Positions 7,068 through 16,124 of a DNA stretch of 64,000 bases are shown piece after piece. Below the pieces are notes generated by a model. The model worked only from the letters and a program-made list of their open reading frames with translations. It searched no databases and was not told the DNA's origin. The stretch's first letter is position 1; every line of letters starts with the position of its first letter. The position numbers and the translations under genes are program-made. Source of the DNA: Pseudomonadales bacterium. GTDB taxonomy: Bacteria; Pseudomonadota; Gammaproteobacteria; Pseudomonadales; Azotimanducaceae. The stretch covers positions 1,984,001 to 2,048,000 of the forward strand of contig WLWP01000001.1 of NCBI GenBank assembly GCA_012103505.1, read 5' to 3'.

Positions 7068-8687
7068 TTGCCAATCTTGTCGATCAAAACGACTTTAGGT
7101 TTCCTGCTAGCAACTGTACTTCTTCCGGCAAATTACGCACTTGCTCAGGATCGTTTGCAAGAAGTCGTCGACTACGCCGAAAAGCTGCAAGCCAGCAAAC
7201 CAAATGTTTGCATTGTGGTTGGATTCGTTAGCGCTACCCAAGAAACGGTTACTCAATTTGGACCTTGCCAAAAGGAGGACTATTTCCAAATCGGCTCGAT
7301 TACCAAAGTTTTTACCGCCACCACCCTCGTGGTCTCCGACAACCTGAATCCAAAAACAGCCTTGGGAGAGCTAGTCGGAGGCGCGAGACTAAGTCCTGAC
7401 GCCAAAGCTATAACTCTCAGCTCTCTCGCCACTCACACTTCAGGGCTGCCACGACTGCCAGACAACTTAGATCTCAGCTCTCTCCAAGACCCCTATGCAA
7501 GCTATATCAAAGACGATCTGTTTGCTTACCTTGCAACCTACCAAGCGAGCTCAGAGGCAAAGCCATCTTTTGAGTATTCGAATCTAGGGGCTGGTTTGCT
7601 CGGCCAGATTCTGGCTGCAGAGCAAGATTTGAGCTACGCCGATCTAGTACACGAGTCAGTGTTAATTCCCCTTCGTTTGGACCGTACATTTATCGACCCT
7701 GACCACCCACCCGGAACTGGAAAGGTGTTGCAAGGACACGACGCCTCCGGCGAGCCAGCAACAAACTGGCGTTTTGCAGCCTTGGCTGGCGCCGGTGCAA
7801 TCTGGTCCAACATTGCGGACATGCTGCGGTTCACCAAGATACAGCTCGGACTGATTGAAAACCCACTAAGCGAGGCCATCACAATTACGCAAACCAAACA
7901 CGCTAGTGCTGGCGCTGGTTTGGATGTGGGTCTTGGCTGGATGATCGATTCACGCCACGGCGAAACCACCATCTGGCACAACGGTGGTACTGCAGGATTT
8001 CGTGCCTGGATGGGCTTCACTCCAAGCCGTGGCGAGGGCGCAGTCGTGCTGGCTAGCGGGGTCTTGCCTGAGGTCGATGCCATGGGTGAGGCCCTGATGG
8101 GCCATCCTGTAAAGCTGACAAGTCTCGCTGCAGGTCAAGCACTTTCTGACGAAGCAGCCACTCTCTATCTCGGTAGGTACCAAGTCTCCCCGCAATTTAT
8201 GTTGGATTTCACAAAGGACGGAACAGATGTTTTCGTCCAAGCGAGTGGGCAGCCTAAGCTCAGATTGATCAACATCGGTGATCACCACTTTCGCGCTGAT
8301 GGCGTTCCAGCAGAGTTTAAGTTTCAGATAAAGAAAAACGAATCCAGGCAGGTCACCTTGTTTCAAGGGGGTCAAAAAATCCGCGCCCAACGAAAGGGCA
8401 ACGTCCCCACGCGCGAAAAGATTTCTATCGATTCAGCCACTCTCGCTAGATACATCGGTACCTACAATCTGCGCAAGAACTTCAAGTTAGTGGTGACCCA
8501 ACAAGATGGCGGGCTTTGGGTTCAAGCAACCGGACAGCAAAACTTCCCAATCTTTGCGGAAACCGAAACTCGTTTCTTCTATGAAGTGGTCGCCGCTGAC
8601 ATCGAGTTCAAAGTCAAAAATGCAATCGTCCAAGGACTCTGGCTTCACCAAAACGGCAAACACTACGCTAAAAAGATAATCGACTGA
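7068..8687 (+). CDS. Exported beta-lactamase-family serine hydrolase with two C-terminal barrel repeats
   Basis: A 539-residue protein with a signal peptide (TLGFLLATVLLPANYALA before QD) and a class C beta-lactamase/D-peptidase fold. The catalytic SxxK is SITK (Ser77-Lys80), YSN is at about 170-172, and the HxG-type triad is HNGGT. Two homologous beta-rich segments follow, starting YLGRYQVSPQ and YIGTYNLRKN, like the DUF3471 domains that trail esterases of this family. The probable job is periplasmic hydrolysis of an ester, amide or lactone. The start is a TTG at 7068, with another in-frame TTG at 7077; neither has a strong ribosome site. It sits 15 bases upstream of the OYE-like gene and is probably co-transcribed. 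Confidence 0.86.
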   Translation: MPILSIKTTLGFLLATVLLPANYALAQDRLQEVVDYAEKLQASKPNVCIVVGFVSATQETVTQFGPCQKEDYFQIGSITKVFTATTLVVSDNLNPKTALGELVGGARLSPDAKAITLSSLATHTSGLPRLPDNLDLSSLQDPYASYIKDDLFAYLATYQASSEAKPSFEYSNLGAGLLGQILAAEQDLSYADLVHESVLIPLRLDRTFIDPDHPPGTGKVLQGHDASGEPATNWRFAALAGAGAIWSNIADMLRFTKIQLGLIENPLSEAITITQTKHASAGAGLDVGLGWMIDSRHGETTIWHNGGTAGFRAWMGFTPSRGEGAVVLASGVLPEVDAMGEALMGHPVKLTSLAAGQALSDEAATLYLGRYQVSPQFMLDFTKDGTDVFVQASGQPKLRLINIGDHHFRADGVPAEFKFQIKKNESRQVTLFQGGQKIRAQRKGNVPTREKISIDSATLARYIGTYNLRKNFKLVVTQQDGGLWVQATGQQNFPIFAETETRFFYEVVAADIEFKVKNAIVQGLWLHQNGKHYAKKIID

Positions 8688-8702
8688 GAGGATGACTGAA
8701 TA

Positions 8703-10655
8703 ATGTATGAGGCGGCGTTAGAACCAATCAACGTTGGCGGCATCGAGATCCCAAATCGAATCGTCCGCGCACCACATGGCACTCGACTCAGCGGCGACGC
8801 ACTCATTGCGTACCATGTTGCACGTGCCAAGGGTGGCGTTGGCATGTCGACCGTGTCGGCAACAAGCGTCCACCCCAGCGCGCCAGGGGACATTCCACTC
8901 TGGCGGGACGAGTGCAAAGTTTTCTTGAACAAACTAGCGGACGCGTCGCATCAGCATGGGATGAAGATGTTTCATCAGATCTATCATCCAGGTGCTGGGT
9001 ATGCCGAAGCCGCAAACGCACCGATACATTGGTCAGCAAGCGAGATCCCTAACCCTATGGCAGGTGTGGTTCCCGTTGCCATCTCCAAAGCGCAAATCGA
9101 TGACCTCGTTGAACACTTCGCTGCAGCTGCTCGCCGCATTCGCGATGCTGGTATGGACGGAGTCGACATCCATGCTTCCAGTGGTTATCTCATTCACGAA
9201 TTCCTGTCACCGGCTCTCAATCAACGAGAAGACGACTACGGCGGCAACCCAGAGAATCGCATGCGGCTACTGATTGAGGTGATAGACGCTGTGCGCAGTG
9301 AAGTCGGCGACAGCGGTTTCGCAGTTGGCGTTCGCCTACCGAACGATGACTACGTGCCTGGAGGTCTTACACCTGATCTCGTGCGCGACATCGCACAAAT
9401 CGTTGATCCACTGGTCGATTATGTCTCGCTGCATATGGGGGCTTACTGGCGTTTTCACAAACTGATAGCACCTTCAGATGACCCTCTTGGTGTTGAGATG
9501 TCAGCTAACAATGTCATTCGATCCGCGATCACTAAACCGGTGATGGTTACGGGCCGAATCATGACAATGGACCACGCCAACCACATCGTCTCTTCAGGTG
9601 AGGCGGATATGGTCTCGATGGTTCGTGCGCTCCTCGCTGATCCTGAGCTGGTAAACAAAGCACGACGTGGAGAGGAACATCGTATAAGACCCTGCATCGG
9701 ATCTAACATGGGATGCGTTGGTCGATTGATGAGTGGGCAGAGTTTATCCTGCGTTGTGAACGTTGCCGCGGCTATGGAAACCAAGCACACCCACGAACCT
9801 GAAACCCCGACTGCGACGCCAAAAACCATTTTGGTTGTTGGCGGTGGTCCCGCAGGCTTGGAGTTCGCAAGAACAGCAGCGTTACGAGGACACAAAGTCC
9901 AATTGCATGAAGCAACGAAAGCACTAGGTGGTCAAGTAAACATGGCATCAGACGCGCCTCACCGGGGTGACATAGGCGCCATCACACACTGGCTCGCCGA
10001 CGAACTAGAATATCTACAAGTCGATGTGCGCCTGAATTCATTGGTTGATGCTGAGTCTATCCAAGCTGCACAGCCTGATGCGGTTGTTCTCGCTACCGGC
10101 ACGAGACCCCGAAGCGATGGCTTTCAGGTTTCGAGTCCAGGAGCCGCGATACCTGGCCACGACCTCGCCCATGTGCACAATTCTTGGGATCTATTTGGTC
10201 ACGGTGACCCAGTCGATGTCACAAGTCCGGCTGTGGTGTTTGATGACACTGGATCGTTCGAGGCTATTTCCGTTGCCGACGTACTTTTGCAAGCCGGTGC
10301 CTCCGTCACAATGATATCTCGATTCAAGGATATTGGTGAAAACGTCCCTTTCCCACCAGTAACGGTTGGGGCAGCTCGTGAACGGCTCATGGATTCTGAT
10401 TTCGATTTCATCGGCGGGCATTATTTACGTGAGATCGGAGCTCGCGAGGTTGATATCGGTGTCTTGTTTACACAACGAGTTCGAACCATCCCAGCAAAAA
10501 CCGTCATTCTTGTAACCCACAATGAACCCAACCGTGAGCTCGCCAAGGCGCTAGAAGGCGCGGACATCGAAGTTCATCAGATCGGTGACATTCAAGGTCG
10601 TAACAATATTCGCAACGCAATCCACTCAGCCGCTTTGTTGGGACGTGCAATATAA
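8703..10655 (+). CDS. OYE/2,4-dienoyl-CoA reductase-like FMN-FeS-FAD oxidoreductase
   Basis: A 650-residue three-part flavoenzyme: an old-yellow-enzyme TIM barrel (about 1-340), an iron-sulfur segment, and a pyridine-nucleotide/FAD module starting with VVGGGPAGLEFAR (about 378). It resembles 2,4-dienoyl-CoA reductase, trimethylamine dehydrogenase and bile-acid or terpenoid enoate reductases. The barrel shows HASSGYLIHEFLSPALNQREDDYGG and the GRIMT phosphate-site segment. The iron-sulfur motif should be CxxCx3Cx11C, but here it reads C331, Ser334, C338, C350, so one expected ligand is serine. GAGAGG lies before the ATG. The neighbouring acyl-CoA ligase suggests an unsaturated CoA or cyclic enone substrate. 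Confidence 0.9.
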   Translation: MYEAALEPINVGGIEIPNRIVRAPHGTRLSGDALIAYHVARAKGGVGMSTVSATSVHPSAPGDIPLWRDECKVFLNKLADASHQHGMKMFHQIYHPGAGYAEAANAPIHWSASEIPNPMAGVVPVAISKAQIDDLVEHFAAAARRIRDAGMDGVDIHASSGYLIHEFLSPALNQREDDYGGNPENRMRLLIEVIDAVRSEVGDSGFAVGVRLPNDDYVPGGLTPDLVRDIAQIVDPLVDYVSLHMGAYWRFHKLIAPSDDPLGVEMSANNVIRSAITKPVMVTGRIMTMDHANHIVSSGEADMVSMVRALLADPELVNKARRGEEHRIRPCIGSNMGCVGRLMSGQSLSCVVNVAAAMETKHTHEPETPTATPKTILVVGGGPAGLEFARTAALRGHKVQLHEATKALGGQVNMASDAPHRGDIGAITHWLADELEYLQVDVRLNSLVDAESIQAAQPDAVVLATGTRPRSDGFQVSSPGAAIPGHDLAHVHNSWDLFGHGDPVDVTSPAVVFDDTGSFEAISVADVLLQAGASVTMISRFKDIGENVPFPPVTVGAARERLMDSDFDFIGGHYLREIGAREVDIGVLFTQRVRTIPAKTVILVTHNEPNRELAKALEGADIEVHQIGDIQGRNNIRNAIHSAALLGRAI

Positions 10656-10667
10656 CTGCGGCTGCTC

Positions 10668-12308
10668 TTAGGCTGACGAGATCTTCGGTGCTTCCGTTAT
10701 ACTCGCGTCCTCAAGTTCAGCAGAGATACGTTCGCGTAGTTCAAATTTCTTAATTTTGGTTCCGGACATGGGCCATTCCGAAACGAAACGAACGTATCTT
10801 GGTACTCGAAAGGTTGCGATTTTGCCGCGACAAAAATCGATGATTTCCTCTTCGCTAACAGTTGCACCGGCTTTCAGTTCGACGAACGCCGCCGGGACTT
10901 CGACATAGCGTCGGTCAGGTGCGGCTACGACTTGGACAATTTGTACCGCCGGATGCTGTTGAATGTAGTCTTCCACTTCTGCAGCCGCCACATTCTCGCC
11001 ACCAACTTTCAACATGTCCTTTATACGGTTTCGGAACGTGATGCGTCCTTGTTCGTCCATCAAACCCAGATCACCAGTGTGGAAAAAACCGTCCTCATCC
11101 CAGACAGACGCGCTCAGCTCCGGTTCACGGAAGTAACCATCGAAGGCGTTAGGACCGCGATAGCAGATTTCACCGAGGCTGTGTGCGGGGAGTATTTCAC
11201 CGGACTCTGCATGCGTGATCTTTGCCTCCATGCCGGGTAACGGATAGCCGCCAGTTGTAACGCGAACATCAAGGCTATCCGTGGGGAGCACGAGCGACAA
11301 ATAGCCACACGCTTCCGTTTGTCCAAAACAACTCAATACCGGCGCTTGCGGATGTCTACTCTGTATCTCACGCAGCATCTGTTCGGTGCCAACGACTGTC
11401 ACGATGCGCAATCGTTCCTGATCAACTTCTTGCCAACGTGGGTGATCCACCACCGGCAACCAAATCGTTTCAAACGCTGGCAAGCTCACCGTCACTTTAT
11501 GGGTAATGAACTGATCGATGGCAACATCTGGGTCAAAGAAACCGGTATGCACATATGGACAACCCGCCCATAGACACGCAACTGCAAACGCTACCCCACC
11601 AATGTGAAACAAGGGCAAGGCACTCCAGAGCACATCATCGCTGGTGAGATCGAATCGTTCTTCTACGGTTCCTTTAGCCGCACCAAGAATAGCTCGATGA
11701 CTTAACATCGCCCCTTTGGGTGTACCCGTTGTCCCACTTGTGTACTTCACAATCGCGATATCTGCGGACTCTATGGCAACTCGCGTCGTTGGCGCATCCC
11801 CCCCATGTCGCAAGAAATCCTGACGCGACATTAGCGCCGAAGGCGTTTCGCTCCAGTTGATCAGATATCGCAAGTCAGGTAGCTCGCTGGTTCCTGCAAG
11901 CAGTCCACTAACATCTGTTGGTAGCGATGGAAACGCCTCGCGGATCAAACCAGTGTAATCACTCCCCGAACTATCCTGTTGCGGAGTGGTAAAGAGAACG
12001 TTAAGTCCACATTGGCTGATGACGAGAGATAGCTCATAAGCCTTGAATCGATTGTTGAGTGGAACCGCAATAGCGCCCGACCTAATGATGCCAAAAAGCA
12101 GCGGCAAACAATCGGGTCCATCTGGCAAGAAGTACCCGACTCGGTCTCCAGGATGAATGCCAAGCGTAAGCAAAGATGCTGCAATTCGCTCAACCTCATC
12201 ACCGAGTTCGCGATAACTAATCGACCGCCCAGGAAAAATCAACGCCATCCGATCGCCATCGTAACGCGCACGGGTCTCGATCAACTCTACCAGGGTATCT
12301 GCTTGCAC
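10668..12308 (-). CDS. AMP-dependent acyl-CoA synthetase/ligase
   Basis: A 546-residue adenylate-forming ligase that activates a carboxylic acid to its acyl-AMP and then CoA thioester. The phosphate loop YTSGTTGTPKGAML lies at about 189-202, the A5-like segment reads SCFGQTEACGYLSLV, and the hinge/A7-A8 region reads GYFREPELSASVWDEDGFFHTGDLG and RIKDMLKVGGENVAAAEVE. The C-terminal lysine motif is SGTKIKKFELRE. The first codon is GTG (12308). It converges on the OYE-like gene with 12 bases between. The acid substrate is unknown; FadD3-like or aryl/terpenoid acid ligases are similar in layout. Confidence 0.92.
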   Translation of the reverse strand: MQADTLVELIETRARYDGDRMALIFPGRSISYRELGDEVERIAASLLTLGIHPGDRVGYFLPDGPDCLPLLFGIIRSGAIAVPLNNRFKAYELSLVISQCGLNVLFTTPQQDSSGSDYTGLIREAFPSLPTDVSGLLAGTSELPDLRYLINWSETPSALMSRQDFLRHGGDAPTTRVAIESADIAIVKYTSGTTGTPKGAMLSHRAILGAAKGTVEERFDLTSDDVLWSALPLFHIGGVAFAVACLWAGCPYVHTGFFDPDVAIDQFITHKVTVSLPAFETIWLPVVDHPRWQEVDQERLRIVTVVGTEQMLREIQSRHPQAPVLSCFGQTEACGYLSLVLPTDSLDVRVTTGGYPLPGMEAKITHAESGEILPAHSLGEICYRGPNAFDGYFREPELSASVWDEDGFFHTGDLGLMDEQGRITFRNRIKDMLKVGGENVAAAEVEDYIQQHPAVQIVQVVAAPDRRYVEVPAAFVELKAGATVSEEEIIDFCRGKIATFRVPRYVRFVSEWPMSGTKIKKFELRERISAELEDASITEAPKISSA

Positions 12309-12431
12309 AGGTCGATACTCTTTTTGTTTCGCTCTCTATCTATTTTGCGCTCAACAACTGACGATCGCTACTGAGCGAAGACAAGATTAGACCGACGCTG
12401 AGAACCCGCTCGGTACTTTCAATACCCAACT

Positions 12432-13709
12432 CTAAAAGGCGGTCGCAAGCAGTTGCTTACGAGAGTCTAGGTGAGCCGCAACATGACAGGCAATTGCAGA
12501 GGTGTCGTCCCTGACACCAGCAATAAACGTTGATGCTCGCGACCGCATCAACGGCAGGCCAAGCGCGTACAAACCCGGTCGAACAACACCCTCCTGGTGT
12601 TGCAACAGTCCCTTGTTGTCGCAGACATCCATGTCAACCCAGCTGTAGTCGGGGCGATAGCCTGTTGCCCATAGAATCGTACCAACTCCGCTAGCACCAA
12701 ATCTCATAGACAACCTCGGCTTAGGGATCTCGGTTGGCGCAAAATTCAATTCAGCCTCATCGAATGCCAGACCAGACGTCTTGAATCGTTGCAACAAACG
12801 AAACAGTTTCAAGTCAGCCGACTTGCACAGATTTGGCAAGTTACCGGAAAACTGGGCTTTGCCGTCGCTCACACCAACAAAGCGGCCCACGATATCCACC
12901 CCAGCCGCAGATAGTTCGTTCAAGTTAAGATCTTGCTGTTGGCCAATCAACTGCGGGGACGGCAACCGTCTTGCTCGTCGCAAATCATCAACCTCACCGG
13001 CTTGTTCCCAAAATACCCCACTCTTCGTCAGCCAATGATAGATGTCATGTCCCGCCACACGGCGTGGCATTCGAACATGTTCTCCAACAGATAGAGTGAC
13101 TTCGTGGCCTGCTTGGTTGAGTTCTTGAGCAAACTGCAATCCTGTTGCGGAACCCCCAACAACCATAATCCTTTGCGTTGGTACATCCGTCGGGCGCTTG
13201 TACAAATTCGTTGTGAGCTGCACGACGCCATCTGGCAACGACTGCTCTAGAGGTGACTGTAGAGGTTTCGCGAATGCTCCGGTTGCCATAACCACGGCCC
13301 TCGCCTGCCACAGCCCTTGAGTCGTTTGCACGCGATAAACTTCACCTTCGTTCCATAACCGGTGAACCCTGCTATAGCGTTTCAGAGGAGCGCTCATGAA
13401 AGATGCATAAGACACCAAATGGTCGGCCACACTATCCTTGTGCATGTAACCGTCTGGATCTTGTCCTGCATAGCGAAATCCAGGTAAATCCAGCATCCAG
13501 TTGGGCGTCAACAGACGTAGCGAATCCCACCGCTCTGATCGCCAACGCTGACCAATGTCACCCGCATCTAACACAACATGTTCTATCCCTGCTTGCTGCA
13601 ATTGGTAGCTCATCGCGAGCCCTGCATGCCCCGCACCAATCACGATGACATCCGTGTATCGCATGTTCCGGTACGGCTTTGGCTTTGGTGTGTTGATGGT
13701 AGATGACAT
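12432..13709 (-). CDS. FAD/NAD(P)-dependent monooxygenase-like flavoprotein
   Basis: A 425-residue protein of the flavin-containing/CzcO-like monooxygenase group. The FAD site VIVIGAGHAGLAMSY is near residue 20-35. The segment LDAGDIGQRWRSERWDSLRLLTPNWMLDLPG is characteristic of this branch. A second Rossmann motif, MVVGGSATGLQFAQEL, binds NADPH, and ILWATGYRPDYSWV is the ATG motif near the C-terminus. The ATG at 13709 follows AAGGAGAGAAGACC, a strong ribosome site. It is 37 bases downstream of the OsmC gene on the same strand, so both may be one unit. Substrate (sulfur, nitrogen or ketone oxygenation) cannot be told. Confidence 0.88.
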   Translation of the reverse strand: MSSTINTPKPKPYRNMRYTDVIVIGAGHAGLAMSYQLQQAGIEHVVLDAGDIGQRWRSERWDSLRLLTPNWMLDLPGFRYAGQDPDGYMHKDSVADHLVSYASFMSAPLKRYSRVHRLWNEGEVYRVQTTQGLWQARAVVMATGAFAKPLQSPLEQSLPDGVVQLTTNLYKRPTDVPTQRIMVVGGSATGLQFAQELNQAGHEVTLSVGEHVRMPRRVAGHDIYHWLTKSGVFWEQAGEVDDLRRARRLPSPQLIGQQQDLNLNELSAAGVDIVGRFVGVSDGKAQFSGNLPNLCKSADLKLFRLLQRFKTSGLAFDEAELNFAPTEIPKPRLSMRFGASGVGTILWATGYRPDYSWVDMDVCDNKGLLQHQEGVVRPGLYALGLPLMRSRASTFIAGVRDDTSAIACHVAAHLDSRKQLLATAF

Positions 13710-13746
13710 GGTCTTCTCTCCTTAGATAACGCCGGTTACGAGCCCA

Positions 13747-14331
13747 TCAAGCGACAGTCACGTTGACTTGCGTAGGATTCGTAACGATGTCGAACACGGC
13801 CGAACGTTTCTGCGACTGAGCAACTAACGCCTCGATCTCCTCGCGGGTGGCATCTGCATCGATAGCAAACGTCACGTTTACATCTTCGAAGCCGTTTCTC
13901 ACATCACTGTCGATGCCTAGAATGCCCTGCAAATCCATTTTGCCATCCAGCGTTGCTTTGACCGATCGAAGTTGTATACCTCTGTTCTGAGCAACGCTTG
14001 CGACACCCGCACTCAGACAACCCGCAAGACCTACAAGCACATACTCCACCGGTGTCGCGCCCATATCCTCGGCCGCGAAAATCTCTGGATGATCCGTGTC
14101 AAAACTAAATTCCGTCTTATGTCTCTGCTCGTCTCCCAGACCGTGGAAACCTTTCACTGCAGACCGACTGTGCGTGCCGTTGACCCAGTCGCAGGTGGCC
14201 CGCCAGACAAACTGCGCGCCCGCTGGAGCCTCTGTTAGCGCTTCGCGAGCGCCCAACAAAGCCTCAACGTTCACTCCGTTGTCGACAACTGGGCTGTCCA
14301 TTTCAGTTTTTTGCACTGTTCCTGTTTGCAT
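13747..14331 (-). CDS. OsmC-family thiol peroxidase-like protein
   Basis: A 194-residue OsmC/Ohr superfamily protein. The family core reads MGATPVEYVLVGLAGCLSAGVASVAQNRGI, with the conserved cysteine of the central helix, followed by the strand-rich segment around VRNGFEDVNVTFAIDADAT and the ending SAVFDIVTNPTQVNVTVA. Such proteins reduce organic hydroperoxides with paired cysteines. The frame extends to 14412, but ATG 14331 has AAGGAGAGTAGAA directly upstream and is the better start. The gene is divergent from the CysK-glutaredoxin gene across a 273-bp region with an 11-bp inverted repeat, which suggests shared redox-responsive control (inference). Confidence 0.88.
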   Translation of the reverse strand: MQTGTVQKTEMDSPVVDNGVNVEALLGAREALTEAPAGAQFVWRATCDWVNGTHSRSAVKGFHGLGDEQRHKTEFSFDTDHPEIFAAEDMGATPVEYVLVGLAGCLSAGVASVAQNRGIQLRSVKATLDGKMDLQGILGIDSDVRNGFEDVNVTFAIDADATREEIEALVAQSQKRSAVFDIVTNPTQVNVTVA

Positions 14332-14470
14332 TTCTACTCTCCTTGAGTCGTTGCGAGCGGTTCGGTTGGAACCCTCTGTACTTGTTTCTCGTGAGAAGTT
14401 CATTTCGAACATCTCGCGATTGAGTGCAGATTAGTGATCTCCCGAGCCACACGCTTGAAGGTACCGTGAA

Positions 14471-14498
14471 GATTTCTTGAAGGTTTCTTCAAGAAATC
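14471..14498. promoter_or_regulatory. Perfect 11-bp inverted repeat between osmC-like and cysK-grx genes
   Basis: GATTTCTTGAA and TTCAAGAAATC are exact complements across a 6-base centre. The half-site word CTTGAAGGT also occurs at 14454-14462, 22 bases from the copy at 14476-14484. It lies between two divergent genes and is not followed by a T run in either direction, so an operator is more likely than a terminator. The rest of the 273-bp gap holds no gene I can support. Confidence 0.6.
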
Positions 14499-14604
14499 CC
14501 CAGGTGTTCTCCAAGTCTGTGCGCAAGGAATGCTCTAGATTTTCACTCTATCGGTACTGGCACAGGTACTAGTTCGATATCTAAGGCACAAAGGAGCGCA
14601 AGAA

Positions 14605-16086
14605 ATGGCACGTTACAACTCAATTCTCGACACGATTGGCAATACCCCTCTTATACGTCTTGGCCGCATGGCACCACGCCACGTCAATCTCTACGTAAAG
14701 GTCGAATCATTTAACCCGATGGGGTCGGTAAAAGACCGTATGGCCAGAGCAATTATTGAAGACGCCGAACAAAGTGGCGCGCTCACGCCAGGGCAGACCG
14801 TTATCGAAGCTACCAGCGGCAACACAGGAATAGGTCTTGCCATGGTTTGTGCTCAAAAAGGCTACCCACTTGTCGTGACGATGGCAGAAAACTTCAGTGT
14901 AGAACGACGCAAAATGCTTCGTTTCCTAGGTGCAAAGGTCGTGCTCACCCCCGCATCAGAAAAAGGCACCGGGATGCTCACAAAAGCTGAGGAGTTGGCT
15001 GCACAACACGGCTATTTCCTCTGTCGGCAGTTCGATAATCCAGCAAACGCGCGGGTTCATACCGAAACCACTGTGCCCGAGATCATCCGGGATCTGCAGG
15101 GCGACCCGTTGCACACCTTTGTCACCGGTTTTGGCACCGGCGGTACGCTAAATGGCGTTGCTACTGGGTTGCGTCGCGTATCGCCAGATACCGAAATAGT
15201 TGCGGCGGAACCCGACAATGCACAAGTTCTCGGTAGCGGTATTCCACAACCGCGTGATGAGCAAGGTAAACCGACGGGCAGTCACCCCAATTTTAAACCA
15301 CACTTGATGCAAGGCTGGAGTCCAGACTTCATCTCAGGCTTGACTGAGGAGGCTGTAGCCAATGGTTTTGTCGACAGCATTCAGCCCGTGCCAGGCGATC
15401 TGGCCATGCAAACTGCTCGTCGACTTGCACAGGACGAAGGTATCTTCGCGGGTACTTCGAGTGGCGCGACCTTGGCCGCTGCATTGGCAATCGCTGAGTC
15501 TGCGCCCAACGGCGCAAACATCGTATGTATGTTGCCAGATACCGGAGAACGCTATCTCTCGACGCCGCTATTCGCAGATATCGGCGAGGATATGAATGCG
15601 GACGAGCTCGAGCTCTCCAGGTCCACACAAGGTTTTCGGTTCGACACTAGATCGGCTCCTTCTCCCGCTGTTGCAGCGCAGCCAGTGACACTCGACAAGT
15701 CTGCCGAGGCATTCGTTAAGAGTGCACCTACCCAAGCGCCCGTTGTCATGTTTGCGCTGGAGTGGTGTGAGTTCTGCTGGTCAGCACGCAACTTGCTGAG
15801 CGAAATGGGGGTCGAATTCATCTCCGTTGATTTGGATTCCGTGGCCTACCAGGCTGATGACCGAGGCAACAAGATTCGAGCAGTTCTTGCTGAACAGACT
15901 GGGTCTCCAACAATTCCTCAGGTCTATGTGGACGGAGAGCACATAGGTGGTTGCACAGAGCTTTTCGATATCCAGAGGGACGGCCAGCTAGATACCGCAC
16001 TCAATAAATTGGGTGTGTCTTTTACACCATATAACGAGGATCCATACGCCTTGTTACCAAAGTGGTTACACACAAGAGCAAGTTAG
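14605..16086 (+). CDS. cysK: Cysteine synthase fused to a C-terminal glutaredoxin
   Basis: A 493-residue fusion. Residues 1 to about 335 are an O-acetylserine sulfhydrylase (CysK): PLP lysine K43 in MGSVKDR, the TSGNTG substrate loop (70-75), GFGTGGT (175-181) and GIFAGTSSGA. After a linker rich in Ala, Pro and Ser (about 350-375) comes a complete glutaredoxin: WCEFC (C388/C391), the cis-proline TIP (436-438) and GGCTEL (448-453). The enzyme should make cysteine or a related sulfur amino acid, with the glutaredoxin perhaps supplying or recycling the sulfur nucleophile (inference). AAAGGAGCGCAAGAA precedes the ATG. It heads an operon with an IPNS-like dioxygenase and an AhpD-like protein. Confidence 0.93.
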   Translation: MARYNSILDTIGNTPLIRLGRMAPRHVNLYVKVESFNPMGSVKDRMARAIIEDAEQSGALTPGQTVIEATSGNTGIGLAMVCAQKGYPLVVTMAENFSVERRKMLRFLGAKVVLTPASEKGTGMLTKAEELAAQHGYFLCRQFDNPANARVHTETTVPEIIRDLQGDPLHTFVTGFGTGGTLNGVATGLRRVSPDTEIVAAEPDNAQVLGSGIPQPRDEQGKPTGSHPNFKPHLMQGWSPDFISGLTEEAVANGFVDSIQPVPGDLAMQTARRLAQDEGIFAGTSSGATLAAALAIAESAPNGANIVCMLPDTGERYLSTPLFADIGEDMNADELELSRSTQGFRFDTRSAPSPAVAAQPVTLDKSAEAFVKSAPTQAPVVMFALEWCEFCWSARNLLSEMGVEFISVDLDSVAYQADDRGNKIRAVLAEQTGSPTIPQVYVDGEHIGGCTELFDIQRDGQLDTALNKLGVSFTPYNEDPYALLPKWLHTRAS

Positions 16087-16124
16087 ACGCCAAGCAATAT
16101 TTGCCTTCGGGTAAGGAGATAACA

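Noticed and set aside
7634..8390. Two long minus-strand frames opposite the serine hydrolase
   Set aside because: They overlap the catalytic domain coding region and each other; no family features.
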